From Magnetospira sp. (lineage in GTDB: Bacteria > Pseudomonadota > Alphaproteobacteria > Rhodospirillales > Magnetospiraceae), in the NCBI GenBank assembly GCA_028282245.1, contig JANQIL010000121.1, positions 1 through 33,474 on the forward strand: 33,474 bases of DNA, read 5' to 3'. The stretch's first letter is position 1; the number at the start of each line of letters is the position of its first letter. The notes beneath the pieces are model-generated. The model was not told where the DNA came from. It ran no database searches and worked only from the letters and a program-made list of their open reading frames with translations. Shown in pieces: positions 6,353-14,999 of this stretch. Both the position numbers and the translations under genes were made by a program.

Positions 6353-8329
6353 TTAGAGTCTGTTCTTGGCCTCGGCGACCACCGCGTCGGCGGTGATTCC
6401 GAAATGCTCGTAAAGCGCCGGCGCCGGCGCCGAGGCCCCGAAGCCGGTCATGCCGACGAACCCGCCGGCGGCGCCCAGATACCGATCCCAGCCCATCCGG
6501 ATGGCGGCCTCGACGGCCACGCGGACCCCGTTCGGATCGCCCAGGACGGCGGCCCGATAGGCATCGTCCTGTTCGTCGAACAACTCGAAGCACGGCATCG
6601 AGACCACGGCCGTCGGAATCCCTTCGGCCTGGAGTGTATCACGTGCCTCCAGGGCAATGGAAACTTCCGATCCGGTGGCCATCAGGGTCACCTTGCGGTC
6701 GCCGCCCTCGGCCTCGCGCAGCACGTAGCCGCCCCTGGCGCACAGGTTGTCGTCGGTGTGCGCGACACGCACCGCCGGCAACCCCTGACGCGACAGCACC
6801 ATCCCGGACGGGGTGGTCGGCGCGGTGAGCGCGGCGGCCCAGCATTCCGCCGTCTCGACCACGTCGGCCGGACGGAACACCCGAAAGTTCGGCATCGCGC
6901 GCAGCGACGCCACCGTTTCCACCGGCTGGTGGGTCGGGCCATCCTCGCCGAGACCGATGGAGTCGTGGGTCAGCACGTAGACCACCCGGACCCCCATGAG
7001 CGCGGAGAGCCGAATGGCGCCGCGCATGTAGTCGGCGAACACCAGGAACGTGCCGCCATAGGGAATGAACCCGCCATGCAGCGCCATGCCGTTCATGAAC
7101 GCCGCCATGCCGTGCTCGCGCACCCCATAGTGGACGTAGCGTCCGCCGTAATCGTCGGCGCTGATCGGACTCATGGTGGCGGTCTTGGTGTTCACCGAGC
7201 CGGTCAGATCGGCCGAGCCGCCGATCATCTCCGGGATCGCCTCGGCCAAGACCTCAAGCGCCATGCCGGAGGCTTGGCGGGTCGCCTTTTTCGGCTGCTC
7301 GGCAGCCATTTTCTTCTTGTAATCGTTGAGCGCGATCTCCCAGCCGCCGGGCAGTTCACCCTTCGCCAGACGCGCGAATTCCGCCTTCTGGGCCGATGCG
7401 TCGAGCCGCTTCCGCCAATCCGCGTGGGCCTCGCGGCCAGCCGCGCTGGAGTTCCGCCAGGCATCCAGGACGGCGCCCGGCACCTCGAACGGCGGCGACG
7501 TCCAGCCCAGGGCCTCGCGCATGCCGGCGATTTCCTCGTCGCCCAACGGCGCCCCATGGGTCTTGTGCGACCCGGCCAGCTTCGGCGCCCCGAAGCCGAT
7601 GGTGGTGCGACAGCCGATCAGGGTCGGGCGATCGGACGTCCGGGCCTCGGAGAGCGCGCGCGCGATCTCGGCCGGATCGTGGCCGTCGATCGACAGGGTG
7701 TTCCAGCCACTGGCCTCGAACCGCTCAAGCTGCCGGTCGGACAGGGTCAGGTCGGTCTTGCCGTCGATGCAGATCTCGTTGTCGTCCCACATCACGATCA
7801 GCTTGCTCAGCTTCTGGTGGCCGGCGAACGAGATCGCTTCCTGGCTGACGCCTTCCATCAGGCAACCGTCGCCGGCGATCACATAGGTGTAATGATCGAC
7901 CAGATCGTCTCCGAACCGGGCGTTCATCATCCGCTCGGCGAGCGCCATGCCGACCGCGGTGGTGATGCCCTGGCCGAGCGGGCCGGTGGTCATCTCGATG
8001 CCCGCCGCGTGGCCGTATTCCGGATGGCCGGCGGTCTTGGCGCCCAGCTGCCGGAAGTTGGACAGCTCCTCCATGGTCATTCCGGGATAGCCGTTCAAAT
8101 ACAGCAACGAATAGATCAACATCGAGCCGTGCCCGGCCGACAGCACGAAGCGGTCGCGATCGGCCCAGTCCGGGTCGGACGGATCGTGCTTCAGGAATTT
8201 CGCGTAAAGAACCGCCGCCACGTCGGCCATGCCCATCGGCATGCCGGGGTGGCCGGATTTGGCCTTCTGGACCGCGTCGGCGGCCAGGAAGCGTATGGCG
8301 TTCGCCATTTCGTTATGGTTGACAGTCAT
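6353..8329 (-). CDS. cbbT: Transketolase
   Basis: The product is 658 aa, full length for a bacterial transketolase. The N-terminal region has the signatures [13 protein letters not shown] and [11 protein letters not shown]. The thiamine diphosphate-binding motif runs from GDGCLMEG to DDNEICIDG. The pyrimidine-binding domain shows [14 protein letters not shown] and [16 protein letters not shown], the latter carrying conserved active-site His residues. The enzyme moves two-carbon ketol units between sugar phosphates, here most likely to regenerate ribulose-5-phosphate. Position inside the Calvin operon, 22 bp after phosphoribulokinase and 37 bp before aldolase, supports the cbbT name. No other transketolase gene is present in the window for comparison. 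Its start has a purine-rich GGAGGAGAAGG upstream. Confidence 0.96.
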   Translation of the reverse strand: MTVNHNEMANAIRFLAADAVQKAKSGHPGMPMGMADVAAVLYAKFLKHDPSDPDWADRDRFVLSAGHGSMLIYSLLYLNGYPGMTMEELSNFRQLGAKTAGHPEYGHAAGIEMTTGPLGQGITTAVGMALAERMMNARFGDDLVDHYTYVIAGDGCLMEGVSQEAISFAGHQKLSKLIVMWDDNEICIDGKTDLTLSDRQLERFEASGWNTLSIDGHDPAEIARALSEARTSDRPTLIGCRTTIGFGAPKLAGSHKTHGAPLGDEEIAGMREALGWTSPPFEVPGAVLDAWRNSSAAGREAHADWRKRLDASAQKAEFARLAKGELPGGWEIALNDYKKKMAAEQPKKATRQASGMALEVLAEAIPEMIGGSADLTGSVNTKTATMSPISADDYGGRYVHYGVREHGMAAFMNGMALHGGFIPYGGTFLVFADYMRGAIRLSALMGVRVVYVLTHDSIGLGEDGPTHQPVETVASLRAMPNFRVFRPADVVETAECWAAALTAPTTPSGMVLSRQGLPAVRVAHTDDNLCARGGYVLREAEGGDRKVTLMATGSEVSIALEARDTLQAEGIPTAVVSMPCFELFDEQDDAYRAAVLGDPNGVRVAVEAAIRMGWDRYLGAAGGFVGMTGFGASAPAPALYEHFGITADAVVAEAKNRL

Positions 8330-8351
8330 GACAGACCCCCTTCTCCTCCTA

Positions 8352-9293
8352 CTAAATCGCGTGATGCCCCAACGCGGCCTTGACCATGTGATAGGTTATC
8401 AGAAGCTGCGACAGGGCAAGCGGGTGGCTCATTGCTTGCCGGTTTCCCTCGTCGGTGAACTTCCCCACGTTCTCCCTGAGATGCTGGGCCTCGGGGATAA
8501 GGTTCCACAGCAGGTCTTCCATCGCCTTGGCCCGCCTGTCGTCGAGATTGCCGGGAATCTCGAACACGTCCACCGGCTTGCCGTCGGTATCCCGCTTGAG
8601 GTCCAGGCGCAGGCCGCTCTTCGCCCCGGCGTCGAGCACCGGGGTCAGGTCCGGATGCGGCAACGTCGGCCTCAGGGTATGGCGGACGTTGAGGTGCGCC
8701 CCCGTTTCCTCCGAATGCCCCTGCGGCGGGTAGAACTGTACCACGATATCGGCGAAGGTACGTTGCGGTTCGATGAACTCCACGCTGTCGGCGCGCCGGT
8801 GATCCAGCGACTCCATGACCTCCTCGACCGTATAGCCGCGCTCGGCGGTGTCGCGTTTCAGCTTCCACTTGATCCGCAGATCGTCCCTCGGCTCCAGGTA
8901 AACCTTGACGTCGAAACAGTCGCGCAACGGCCTGGACGCGTAGGCCAGCAGCCCCTCGACGATGATGTAATCGCGCGGCGGCAGGTAGACCGGCGCCTCG
9001 TGGGTGCCCCTGGCGTGATCGTAGAGCGGCTTCAGAACCGGCTGCCCGGCGCGCAGGAGCTGCAAGTGCTGGGCGGCGATGTCCAGATGGTTGGCGGCCG
9101 GGTTCAAGGCGGTAAGGCCGCGCGCCCGGCGTTCGGCCCGGGCCAGGCTGTGGTAGTCGTCGGAGCCCAGGCAGGTGACCCGGTCGGGACCCAGGATCTG
9201 CGCGATCCCGGCCGCCAGGGTGGTTTTCCCGGACGCCGAATCGCCAACGATACCGAGGATGATCGGACGGTCGACCCTGCGTTCGCGTGGCAT
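8352..9293 (-). CDS. prk: Phosphoribulokinase
   Basis: The product is 313 aa from ATG 9293, preceded by an ideal GGGGAGGAG. An earlier in-frame ATG at 9350 overlaps the end of the FBPase gene and lacks such a site. The P-loop GDSASGKTT is at residues 17-25. Substrate-binding segments such as [14 protein letters not shown], the catalytic-base region around [12 protein letters not shown] and the basic block [13 protein letters not shown] follow. The enzyme phosphorylates ribulose-5-phosphate to ribulose-1,5-bisphosphate, the RubisCO substrate. The sequence reads closer to the plant/cyanobacterial-like PRK lineage than to the roughly 290-aa CbbP of Rhodobacter, judging from KPLYDH, DMAERG-like and ADIVV-type blocks. 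That placement is from memory. It lies 46 bp after glpX and 22 bp before transketolase. Confidence 0.92.
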   Translation of the reverse strand: MPRERRVDRPIILGIVGDSASGKTTLAAGIAQILGPDRVTCLGSDDYHSLARAERRARGLTALNPAANHLDIAAQHLQLLRAGQPVLKPLYDHARGTHEAPVYLPPRDYIIVEGLLAYASRPLRDCFDVKVYLEPRDDLRIKWKLKRDTAERGYTVEEVMESLDHRRADSVEFIEPQRTFADIVVQFYPPQGHSEETGAHLNVRHTLRPTLPHPDLTPVLDAGAKSGLRLDLKRDTDGKPVDVFEIPGNLDDRRAKAMEDLLWNLIPEAQHLRENVGKFTDEGNRQAMSHPLALSQLLITYHMVKAALGHHAI

Positions 9294-9339
9294 GACTCCT
9301 CCCCAGTCGATCGGTCCCGCGCCCGGTCCCGGAGGTTGT

Positions 9340-10296
9340 TTAACGTGCATGGCAGGTGGTCAGCAACTGTCGTTCGCGGGCCGGGCCCGAAATGATCAGG
9401 GTCTGGGTCGTCTCCTGATCCGTGGTCCGCGCGAAGCCGTCCAGGAGCAGTCCCGAGGTAATTCCGGTGGCGCAGAAGTACACCTCGTCGGAGCCCACCA
9501 GGTCATCCGCCGTCACCCAGGCGGCGGTGTTCAGGCCGGCCTCGCGCACCGCCCGCTGCTCGCTCGGAAGCTGCGGGTCCAGGCGGGCCAGGAAGGTGCC
9601 ACCCATGGCCCGGATGGCGCAGGCCGACAGCACCCCCTCGGGCGCCCCGCCGGTGCCCATCAGGGCATCGATGCCCGATCCCGGGATGGCCGCCATCAGC
9701 GCCCCCGCCACGTCGCCGGCCGGATACAGGGCGACCGAGGCGCCGGCTCGCTCGATCGCCTCGATCAGCCCGCGATGGCGGGTTTTTTCAAGCACGAACA
9801 CCACCAGCTCGGACACCGGCTTGCCGAGCGCCTCGGCGAGCCCCCGGAGCTTTTCGGCGACCGGCGCGGCCGGATCGATGCGGCCGCGCACCGCGGGCGG
9901 CCCGGCGAATTTTTCCATGTAGAAGGCCGGGCCGGGCGGTCGGATGCTGCCGGCCGGCGCGATTGCCACCACCGCGAGGGCGTTGGTCATTCCTTCCCGC
10001 AGGAACCCCGTGCCCTCCACCGGATCGACCGCCACGTCCATGCGCGGCTCGTCGGCGGAGCCCAGGCGCTCGCCGGGACACAGAACCATGTCCGCGACCT
10101 CGCTGTCGCCGCCGATGACCACCCGGCCATCGATCGGCAGCGTGTCCAGTTCGTCGCGCATCGCCCGCGCCGCCGCGACGTCGACCCGCCCGCGACCGTC
10201 GTCGGCCAGGCGCGCCCGGGCGGCGCGGGCCGCCGCCTCCGTGGCGCGGCGCAGCGCGTAGACGAAATGCGGCGGTATCGGCGCGGCGTCGGACAT
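9340..10296 (-). CDS. glpX: GlpX-family class II fructose-1,6-bisphosphatase-like protein with atypical active site
   Basis: The product is 318 aa and is the first gene of the Calvin operon, with GAGGAAA upstream of the ATG. Recognisable GlpX blocks are DPVEGT (91-96), TNALAVVAI, FYMEKFAG, the GTGGAPEG metal and phosphate block, and FCATGIT. The expected reaction is removal of the 1-phosphate from fructose- or sedoheptulose-bisphosphate in the cytoplasm. The segment that normally reads GEGExDEAPMLYIGE is here GGDSEVADMVLCPGE (62-76). By alignment from memory with E. coli GlpX, the metal ligand Glu57 becomes Gly and catalytic Asp61 becomes Val, while Asp33, Asp85, Glu88 and Glu213 equivalents remain. 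Activity is therefore uncertain. It could be a diverged phosphatase or a regulatory paralogue. Confidence 0.85.
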   Translation of the reverse strand: MSDAAPIPPHFVYALRRATEAAARAARARLADDGRGRVDVAAARAMRDELDTLPIDGRVVIGGDSEVADMVLCPGERLGSADEPRMDVAVDPVEGTGFLREGMTNALAVVAIAPAGSIRPPGPAFYMEKFAGPPAVRGRIDPAAPVAEKLRGLAEALGKPVSELVVFVLEKTRHRGLIEAIERAGASVALYPAGDVAGALMAAIPGSGIDALMGTGGAPEGVLSACAIRAMGGTFLARLDPQLPSEQRAVREAGLNTAAWVTADDLVGSDEVYFCATGITSGLLLDGFARTTDQETTQTLIISGPARERQLLTTCHAR

Positions 10297-10461
10297 TCGG
10301 TTTCCTCGGGGGTGGTCGCGGGCGGTCCCGCCCGGCGGGCGAACCCGGACCTACCCATACCCGCCCGCCCGTTCGGGCGAAACACTCCGGGGGGCGGGCG
10401 GGGAAACTCTTCCGGAGAGCGCCGCCCCACCTGCCCGGGTAGACTCCGGATCAGGCCCGGG

Positions 10462-11100
10462 TCAGGACTCGCCGATCCCTCGCGCCTTCAGGTAGCACGC
10501 CACCGCCTGGGCGCGGTTGTGAACCGTCAACTTGCCGTAGAGGTTCTTCAGATGAAACTTCACGGTGTTCAGCGAAATATCCATGTCGGCGGCGATCTGC
10601 GCATTGGTCCGTCCGCCGGCCAGGGAGGCCAGCAGTTCATGCTCGCGGGCCGTCAGGCCGGCCAGCGGATCGTTCGCCGCCCGATGGATGTCGATGAACG
10701 GAAACACCATCCGCCCCTCGGCCACCGCGAGGACGGTCTCCAGCAGACGCTCCGGCGACTCGCTCTTGGAACAGAACCCCGCGCCGCCCAGGTGCATCAC
10801 GTGGCGCGGCACGTCGCTGCCGGAATTGCCGCTGTACACCACGATGCGCGGCGTGGCGGCGCGTTCGCGCAACGCCTCCAGAACCCCGCGACCGTTCAGG
10901 TAGGGCATGTCCCAGCCGATCACCCCGACCCTGAAGCTCAGCCGGCCAACCGCCTCCAGGAAACGATCCCCGTCGGCGCACACGGCGACCAGATGGAACC
11001 GCTCGTCGGCGCTGAACAGGGTCGCCATCGCCGACTGGACCAGCGGGCTCTTGTCGGCGATCACCAGATCGACCGGTTGTCTTTGTCTCGAATCCCCCAC
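10462..11100 (-). CDS. LuxR/NarL-type regulator with degenerate receiver domain
   Basis: The product is 212 aa. Residues 10-125 have the CheY-like fold pattern and 147-205 form a LuxR helix-turn-helix (GLTAREHELLASLAGGRTNA, TVKFHLKNLYGKL). In the receiver, the usual acidic ADDHPLV reads ADKSPLV (15-21). The phosphoacceptor Asp three residues before the MP motif is Gly62, although the switch Ser and Lys (CSKSE) remain. Phosphorylation is therefore unlikely, and the protein may be constitutive, ligand-controlled or controlled by abundance. It is encoded directly upstream of the glpX-prk-tkt-fba operon on the same strand and diverges from soeABC, so control of carbon fixation and/or sulfite oxidation is a reasonable inference. 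No histidine kinase gene is nearby. Confidence 0.88.
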   Translation of the reverse strand: MGDSRQRQPVDLVIADKSPLVQSAMATLFSADERFHLVAVCADGDRFLEAVGRLSFRVGVIGWDMPYLNGRGVLEALRERAATPRIVVYSGNSGSDVPRHVMHLGGAGFCSKSESPERLLETVLAVAEGRMVFPFIDIHRAANDPLAGLTAREHELLASLAGGRTNAQIAADMDISLNTVKFHLKNLYGKLTVHNRAQAVACYLKARGIGES

Positions 11101-11153
11101 TTGGCCTTCCTTTCGCTGGGCGCCCCCGGCCGCCGCGCCACGACGCGGGGCAT

Positions 11154-11182
11154 CCTACCCGATTCTCCCCATTTCGGGTAGG
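11154..11182. promoter_or_regulatory. Inverted repeat between the regulator and soeA (possible operator)
   Basis: The perfect 9-bp arms CCTACCCGA and TCGGGTAGG are separated by 11 bp (20 bp centre to centre, about two helical turns), in the divergent regulator/soeA spacer. Related half sites CCTACCC (10350-10356) and CGGGTAG (10436-10442) occur upstream of glpX. A binding site for the adjacent LuxR-type protein is inference. Confidence 0.4.
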
Positions 11183-11203
11183 GTTCCCCGTTGGAGACTA
11201 AGG

Positions 11204-11257
11204 CCTTGTTTAATTGACACATATAAACGCCCTCTAATATGGTTGCCCCAAACAAGG
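11204..11257 (+). promoter_or_regulatory. Probable soeA promoter flanked by an inverted repeat
   Basis: A sigma70-like TTGACA (11214-11219) and TAATAT (11235-11240), 15 bp apart, lie about 70 bp upstream of soeA. The pair is enclosed by a perfect 8-bp inverted repeat, CCTTGTTT (11204-11211) and AAACAAGG (11250-11257), which could be a repressor site or a hairpin. Confidence 0.5.
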
Positions 11258-11312
11258 TCGACGGGGTCGCCGCGCGGCGCCCCGCCACGAATTCCAAACG
11301 GGAGGTTCTCAG

Positions 11313-14237
11313 ATGGCGGCACGGTTCTGGCCGACCCGCGCGCGGGAGGTTGTCGACACTTCGCCGAAGGTCGCCGACGAGATCAAGTATTCGACCTGCT
11401 ACATGTGCGCCTGCCGATGTGGCATCAAGGTCTATCTGAGGGACGGCAAGGTCCGCTACATCCAGGGCAACCGCGACCACCCGACCAACAAGGGCGTGTT
11501 GTGCGCCAAGGGCTCGGCCGGGATCATGACCCAGTATTCGCCGGCCCGCCTGACCCAGCCGCTCCTGCGGGTGGGCGAGCGCGGCGAGGGTAAATTCAAG
11601 CCCATATCCTGGGACGAGGCGCTGCAACTGGCCGCCGAATGGCTGGGCGACATCCGCGAAACCGACCCGCGCAAGCTCGCGTTCTTCACCGGGCGCGACC
11701 AGTCGCAGTCGCTGACCGGCTGGTGGGCGAGCCAGTTCGGCACCCCCAACTACGCCGCGCACGGGGGATTCTGCTCGGTCAACATGGCGGCGGCCGGACT
11801 CTATTCCATCGGAGGCTCGTTCTGGGAGTTCGGCGAGCCCGACTGGGAACGGACGAAGTATTTCATGATGTTCGGAGTCGCCGAGGACCACGACTCCAAC
11901 CCCATCAAGATGGGGTTGGGCAAGCTCAAGGGCCGCGCGGGGACCAAGTTCGTGTCGGTCAACCCGGTCAAGACCGGGTATTCCGCCATCGCCGACGAAT
12001 GGATCGGCATCCGACCGGGCACCGACGGCCTGTTCGTGATGGCCCTGATCCACGAACTGCTGCGCGCCGATAGTATTGATTTCGAGTACCTGGCCCGCTA
12101 CACCAACGCTCCCTGGCTGGTCATTCACGATCCCGGGGCGTCCGATCACGGCCTGTTCCTGCGCGACGAAAGCGGCAACCCGCTGATCTGGGACACCTCG
12201 GAGGGGGCGTTCACCGATGCCCTCGACATGGAGGCCACCCCGGCCATGGTCGGCGAATACAAGGCGCCGGATGGCCGAACGGCGGTGCCGGTGTTCCAAT
12301 TGATCGCGGCCCGCTATCTGAAGCCCGAATACGCCCCGGACAAGGTCGCCGCCACCTGCGGTCTCGGCGCCGCGACCATCCGCCGCGTCGCGGCCGAACT
12401 GGCGCATGTCGCGTTCGGCGAGCAGATCGAGATTCCGGTCGCCTGGACCGACTGGGCCGGACGCCATCACGACAGCTTCGTCGGCCGCCCGGTCGCCATG
12501 CACGCCATGCGCGGCATCGCCGCCCATACCAACGGCTTCCATACCTGTCGCGCCATTCATCTTTTGCAGGTGTTGCTGGGCTCGGTGGAATGCCCCGGCG
12601 GATTCCGGTTCAAGCCGCCCTTCCCGCGCCCGGTTCCGCCGCCCCAGAAACCGGCCGGAAAGGCGGGCGAGGTGCGGCCGGGCGAGCGCTTGCCCGGTCC
12701 GCCGCTCGGCTTCCCGACCGAACCGGCGGATCTGCTCGTGGACGACGACGGGGCGCCGCTCAGGATCGACAAGGCCTATTCCTGGGAGAACCCCCTGTCC
12801 AGCCACGGCCTGATGCACATGGTCATCACCAACGCCTGGAAGGGCGATCCCTACCCCATCGACACCCTGTTCATGTACATGGGCAACATGGCCTGGAACT
12901 CGACCATGAACACCAAGGGCGTCATCGACATGCTGCGGGACAAGGACCCGACGACCGGCGCGCACAAGATTCCCCGCTTCATCTACGTGGACGCCTACGA
13001 ATCCGAGACCGTGGCCTTTGCGGACCTGGTGCTGCCCGACACCACCTACCTGGAGCGCTGGGACTGCATTTCCCTCCTCGACCGTCCGATCTGCGAGGCC
13101 GACGGCCCGGCCGACGCCATCCGCCAACCGATCCTGGAACCGGACCGCGACGTGCGCCCCTTCCAGACGGTGCTGCTCGACCTGGGCGCCCGACTCGGCC
13201 TGCCCGGCATGGTCGAGGATAACGGCGATCCCAAGTACCCGGGCGGTTATCCCGACTACATCGTCAATCACCAGCGCGGCCCGGGCATCGGCCCGCTGGC
13301 CGGCTGGCGCGGCGCCGATGGCGCCCACCACGGGCGCGGCGGCGTCAACCCGGACCAGCTAAAGCGGTACATCGACAATCAGTGCTTCTGGTCCTATCAC
13401 CTGCCCGAATCGCATCGCTTCTACAAGTTCGCCAACGGTCCCTATCTGGAATGGGCGGCCGATTTCGGCCTCATCGGCTCGGTCGAGCCGATCATCATGC
13501 AGCTCTATTCGGAGCCGATCCAAACGTTCCGCCTCGCCGCCGAGGGGCATGGAGACCGGCAGCCGCCGGAGGCGCACCGGGAGCGCATCCGGACCTATTT
13601 CGACCCCCTGCCCGTCTGGTACATGCCGTTCGAGGAGTCGGACGTGGACCGCGACGCCTACCCATTGCACGCGATCACCCAGCGGCCGATGCAGATGTAC
13701 CACTCCTGGGGCTCGCACAATGCCTGGCTGCGCCAGATCAACACCTCGAACCGCCTCCACATGCACCGCGCCACGGCCTCGAAACTGGGCATCGCCGACG
13801 ACGACTGGGTATGGGTCGAAAGCCACCACGGGCGCATCAAGGCGCAGGTGCGGCTGGTCGCGGGGGTCAACCCGCAAACCGTCTGGACCTGGAACGCGAT
13901 CGGCAAGCGGTCCGGCGCCTGGGCCCTCGATCCGAAGGCGCCGGAGTCGCAGCAGGGATTCCTGCTCAATCACCTGATTTCCGAACTCCTGCCAAAACGC
14001 AAGGATCGGGACGGCCCCGAGTATTCCAACTCCGATCCGGTCACCGGGCAGGCCGCGTGGTACGATCTGCGGGTCCGGGTGACCAAGGCGGCGCCCAACG
14101 AGGAGACGGTCACCTTCCCGCAGTTCGACCCGCAGGCACGGCCACCGGGCGGCGAGGCACCGCCCAGGCACAGCCGCTTCGGGCATTTCTTCAACCCCAA
14201 GTCCTGGCACCGCGACAACGGGAGGACCCGGCGATGA
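11313..14237 (+). CDS. soeA: Sulfite dehydrogenase (cytoplasmic, Soe-type) molybdopterin catalytic subunit
   Basis: The product is 974 aa and belongs to the DMSO reductase (complex iron-sulfur molybdoenzyme) family. The N-terminal [4Fe-4S] motif has Cys29, Cys32, Cys36 and Cys64 (CYMCACRCG ... GVLCAKG). Cys154 in HGGFCSVN is the likely molybdenum ligand. Later blocks such as DLVLPDTTYLERWD and the C-terminal guanine-dinucleotide-binding domain (HSWGSHNAWLRQ) are present. There is no twin-arginine signal, which suits SoeA, a cytoplasmic enzyme that oxidises sulfite to sulfate on the inner face of the membrane. The start has GGGAGG 8 bases upstream. It overlaps soeB by 4 bp (ATGA). Polysulfide, thiosulfate or tetrathionate reductase-type paralogues are alternatives, but the missing signal peptide and the sulfide-oxidation setting favour Soe. 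Confidence 0.87.
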   Translation: MAARFWPTRAREVVDTSPKVADEIKYSTCYMCACRCGIKVYLRDGKVRYIQGNRDHPTNKGVLCAKGSAGIMTQYSPARLTQPLLRVGERGEGKFKPISWDEALQLAAEWLGDIRETDPRKLAFFTGRDQSQSLTGWWASQFGTPNYAAHGGFCSVNMAAAGLYSIGGSFWEFGEPDWERTKYFMMFGVAEDHDSNPIKMGLGKLKGRAGTKFVSVNPVKTGYSAIADEWIGIRPGTDGLFVMALIHELLRADSIDFEYLARYTNAPWLVIHDPGASDHGLFLRDESGNPLIWDTSEGAFTDALDMEATPAMVGEYKAPDGRTAVPVFQLIAARYLKPEYAPDKVAATCGLGAATIRRVAAELAHVAFGEQIEIPVAWTDWAGRHHDSFVGRPVAMHAMRGIAAHTNGFHTCRAIHLLQVLLGSVECPGGFRFKPPFPRPVPPPQKPAGKAGEVRPGERLPGPPLGFPTEPADLLVDDDGAPLRIDKAYSWENPLSSHGLMHMVITNAWKGDPYPIDTLFMYMGNMAWNSTMNTKGVIDMLRDKDPTTGAHKIPRFIYVDAYESETVAFADLVLPDTTYLERWDCISLLDRPICEADGPADAIRQPILEPDRDVRPFQTVLLDLGARLGLPGMVEDNGDPKYPGGYPDYIVNHQRGPGIGPLAGWRGADGAHHGRGGVNPDQLKRYIDNQCFWSYHLPESHRFYKFANGPYLEWAADFGLIGSVEPIIMQLYSEPIQTFRLAAEGHGDRQPPEAHRERIRTYFDPLPVWYMPFEESDVDRDAYPLHAITQRPMQMYHSWGSHNAWLRQINTSNRLHMHRATASKLGIADDDWVWVESHHGRIKAQVRLVAGVNPQTVWTWNAIGKRSGAWALDPKAPESQQGFLLNHLISELLPKRKDRDGPEYSNSDPVTGQAAWYDLRVRVTKAAPNEETVTFPQFDPQARPPGGEAPPRHSRFGHFFNPKSWHRDNGRTRR

Positions 14238-14977
14238 CCAGTCTGCCCGCCTTTCCGTCCGGCCGCCGCCTCGGGCTGGTGATCGACCTCGACATCTGCG
14301 TCGGCTGTCATGCCTGCGCCGTGCACTGCAAGGAATGGAACACCGGCGGCCATCCGGCGCCGCTGACCGACCGCGACGCCTACGGCACCGATCCGGTGGG
14401 GGTGTGGCTGAACCGCATCCACACCTTCGAGGCCGACGAGGGCGACGATGTGCGCACCATCCATTTCCCCAAATCCTGCCTGCATTGCGAGAACGCCGAA
14501 TGCGTCACCGTCTGCCCGACCGGCGCCTCCTACAAGCGCGAGCAGGACGGCGTCGTGCTGGTCAACGAGGACTGGTGCATCGGCTGCAAGCTGTGCTCCT
14601 GGGCCTGCCCCTACGGAGCCCGCGAGTACGACGAGACCGAGGGGGTGATGAAAAAATGCACCCTGTGCATCGACCGCATCTACAACGAAAACATGCCCGA
14701 GGTGGACCGGGTGCCGGCCTGCGTGCTGACATGTCCGGCCGGGGCGCGCCATTTCGGCGATCTGGGCGACCCCAGATCGGCGGTGTCGCGGCTGGTCGCG
14801 GCGCGGGGCGGCCACGACCTGATGCCGGAACTGGGCTACAAGCCGACCAACAAATACCTGCCGCCGCGACCGCGCAAAACCCGGGCGCGCGACATCGGAG
14901 CGCCGCGCCGGCTGGTTCCGGCCGGCAACGCCGAACGGCTGCTCGCCAAATGGATGGACCGCATCTTCACGCGCTGA
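14234..14977 (+). CDS. soeB: Sulfite dehydrogenase iron-sulfur subunit
   Basis: The product is 247 aa. The start ATG at 14234 overlaps the soeA stop, so translation is probably coupled. Four Cys clusters for four [4Fe-4S] centres are visible: CVGCHACAVHC, CLHCENAECVTVC, CIGCKLCSWAC, and CTLCIDR with CVLTC. The subunit carries electrons from the molybdenum site of SoeA to the membrane subunit SoeC, as in DmsB and PsrB relatives. It has no signal peptide, matching a cytoplasmic location. The C-terminal tail (RPRKTRARDIGAPRRL) is basic and variable in this family. The gene lies between soeA and soeC in a tight operon. Confidence 0.92.
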   Translation: MTSLPAFPSGRRLGLVIDLDICVGCHACAVHCKEWNTGGHPAPLTDRDAYGTDPVGVWLNRIHTFEADEGDDVRTIHFPKSCLHCENAECVTVCPTGASYKREQDGVVLVNEDWCIGCKLCSWACPYGAREYDETEGVMKKCTLCIDRIYNENMPEVDRVPACVLTCPAGARHFGDLGDPRSAVSRLVAARGGHDLMPELGYKPTNKYLPPRPRKTRARDIGAPRRLVPAGNAERLLAKWMDRIFTR

Positions 14978-14999
14978 CGACGGAAAGGACTCCCGAATC

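Noticed and set aside
6332-8383. 683-aa open frame on the plus strand
   Set aside because: It is the antisense shadow of transketolase and has no recognisable motifs or ribosome binding site.
10297-10461. Clear promoter before the Calvin operon
   Set aside because: The spacer is very GC-rich with several overlapping short palindromes, and no convincing -35/-10 pair could be read.
11061-13331. 756-aa open frame on the minus strand
   Set aside because: It is antisense to soeA, whose iron-sulfur and molybdopterin motifs are unmistakable.
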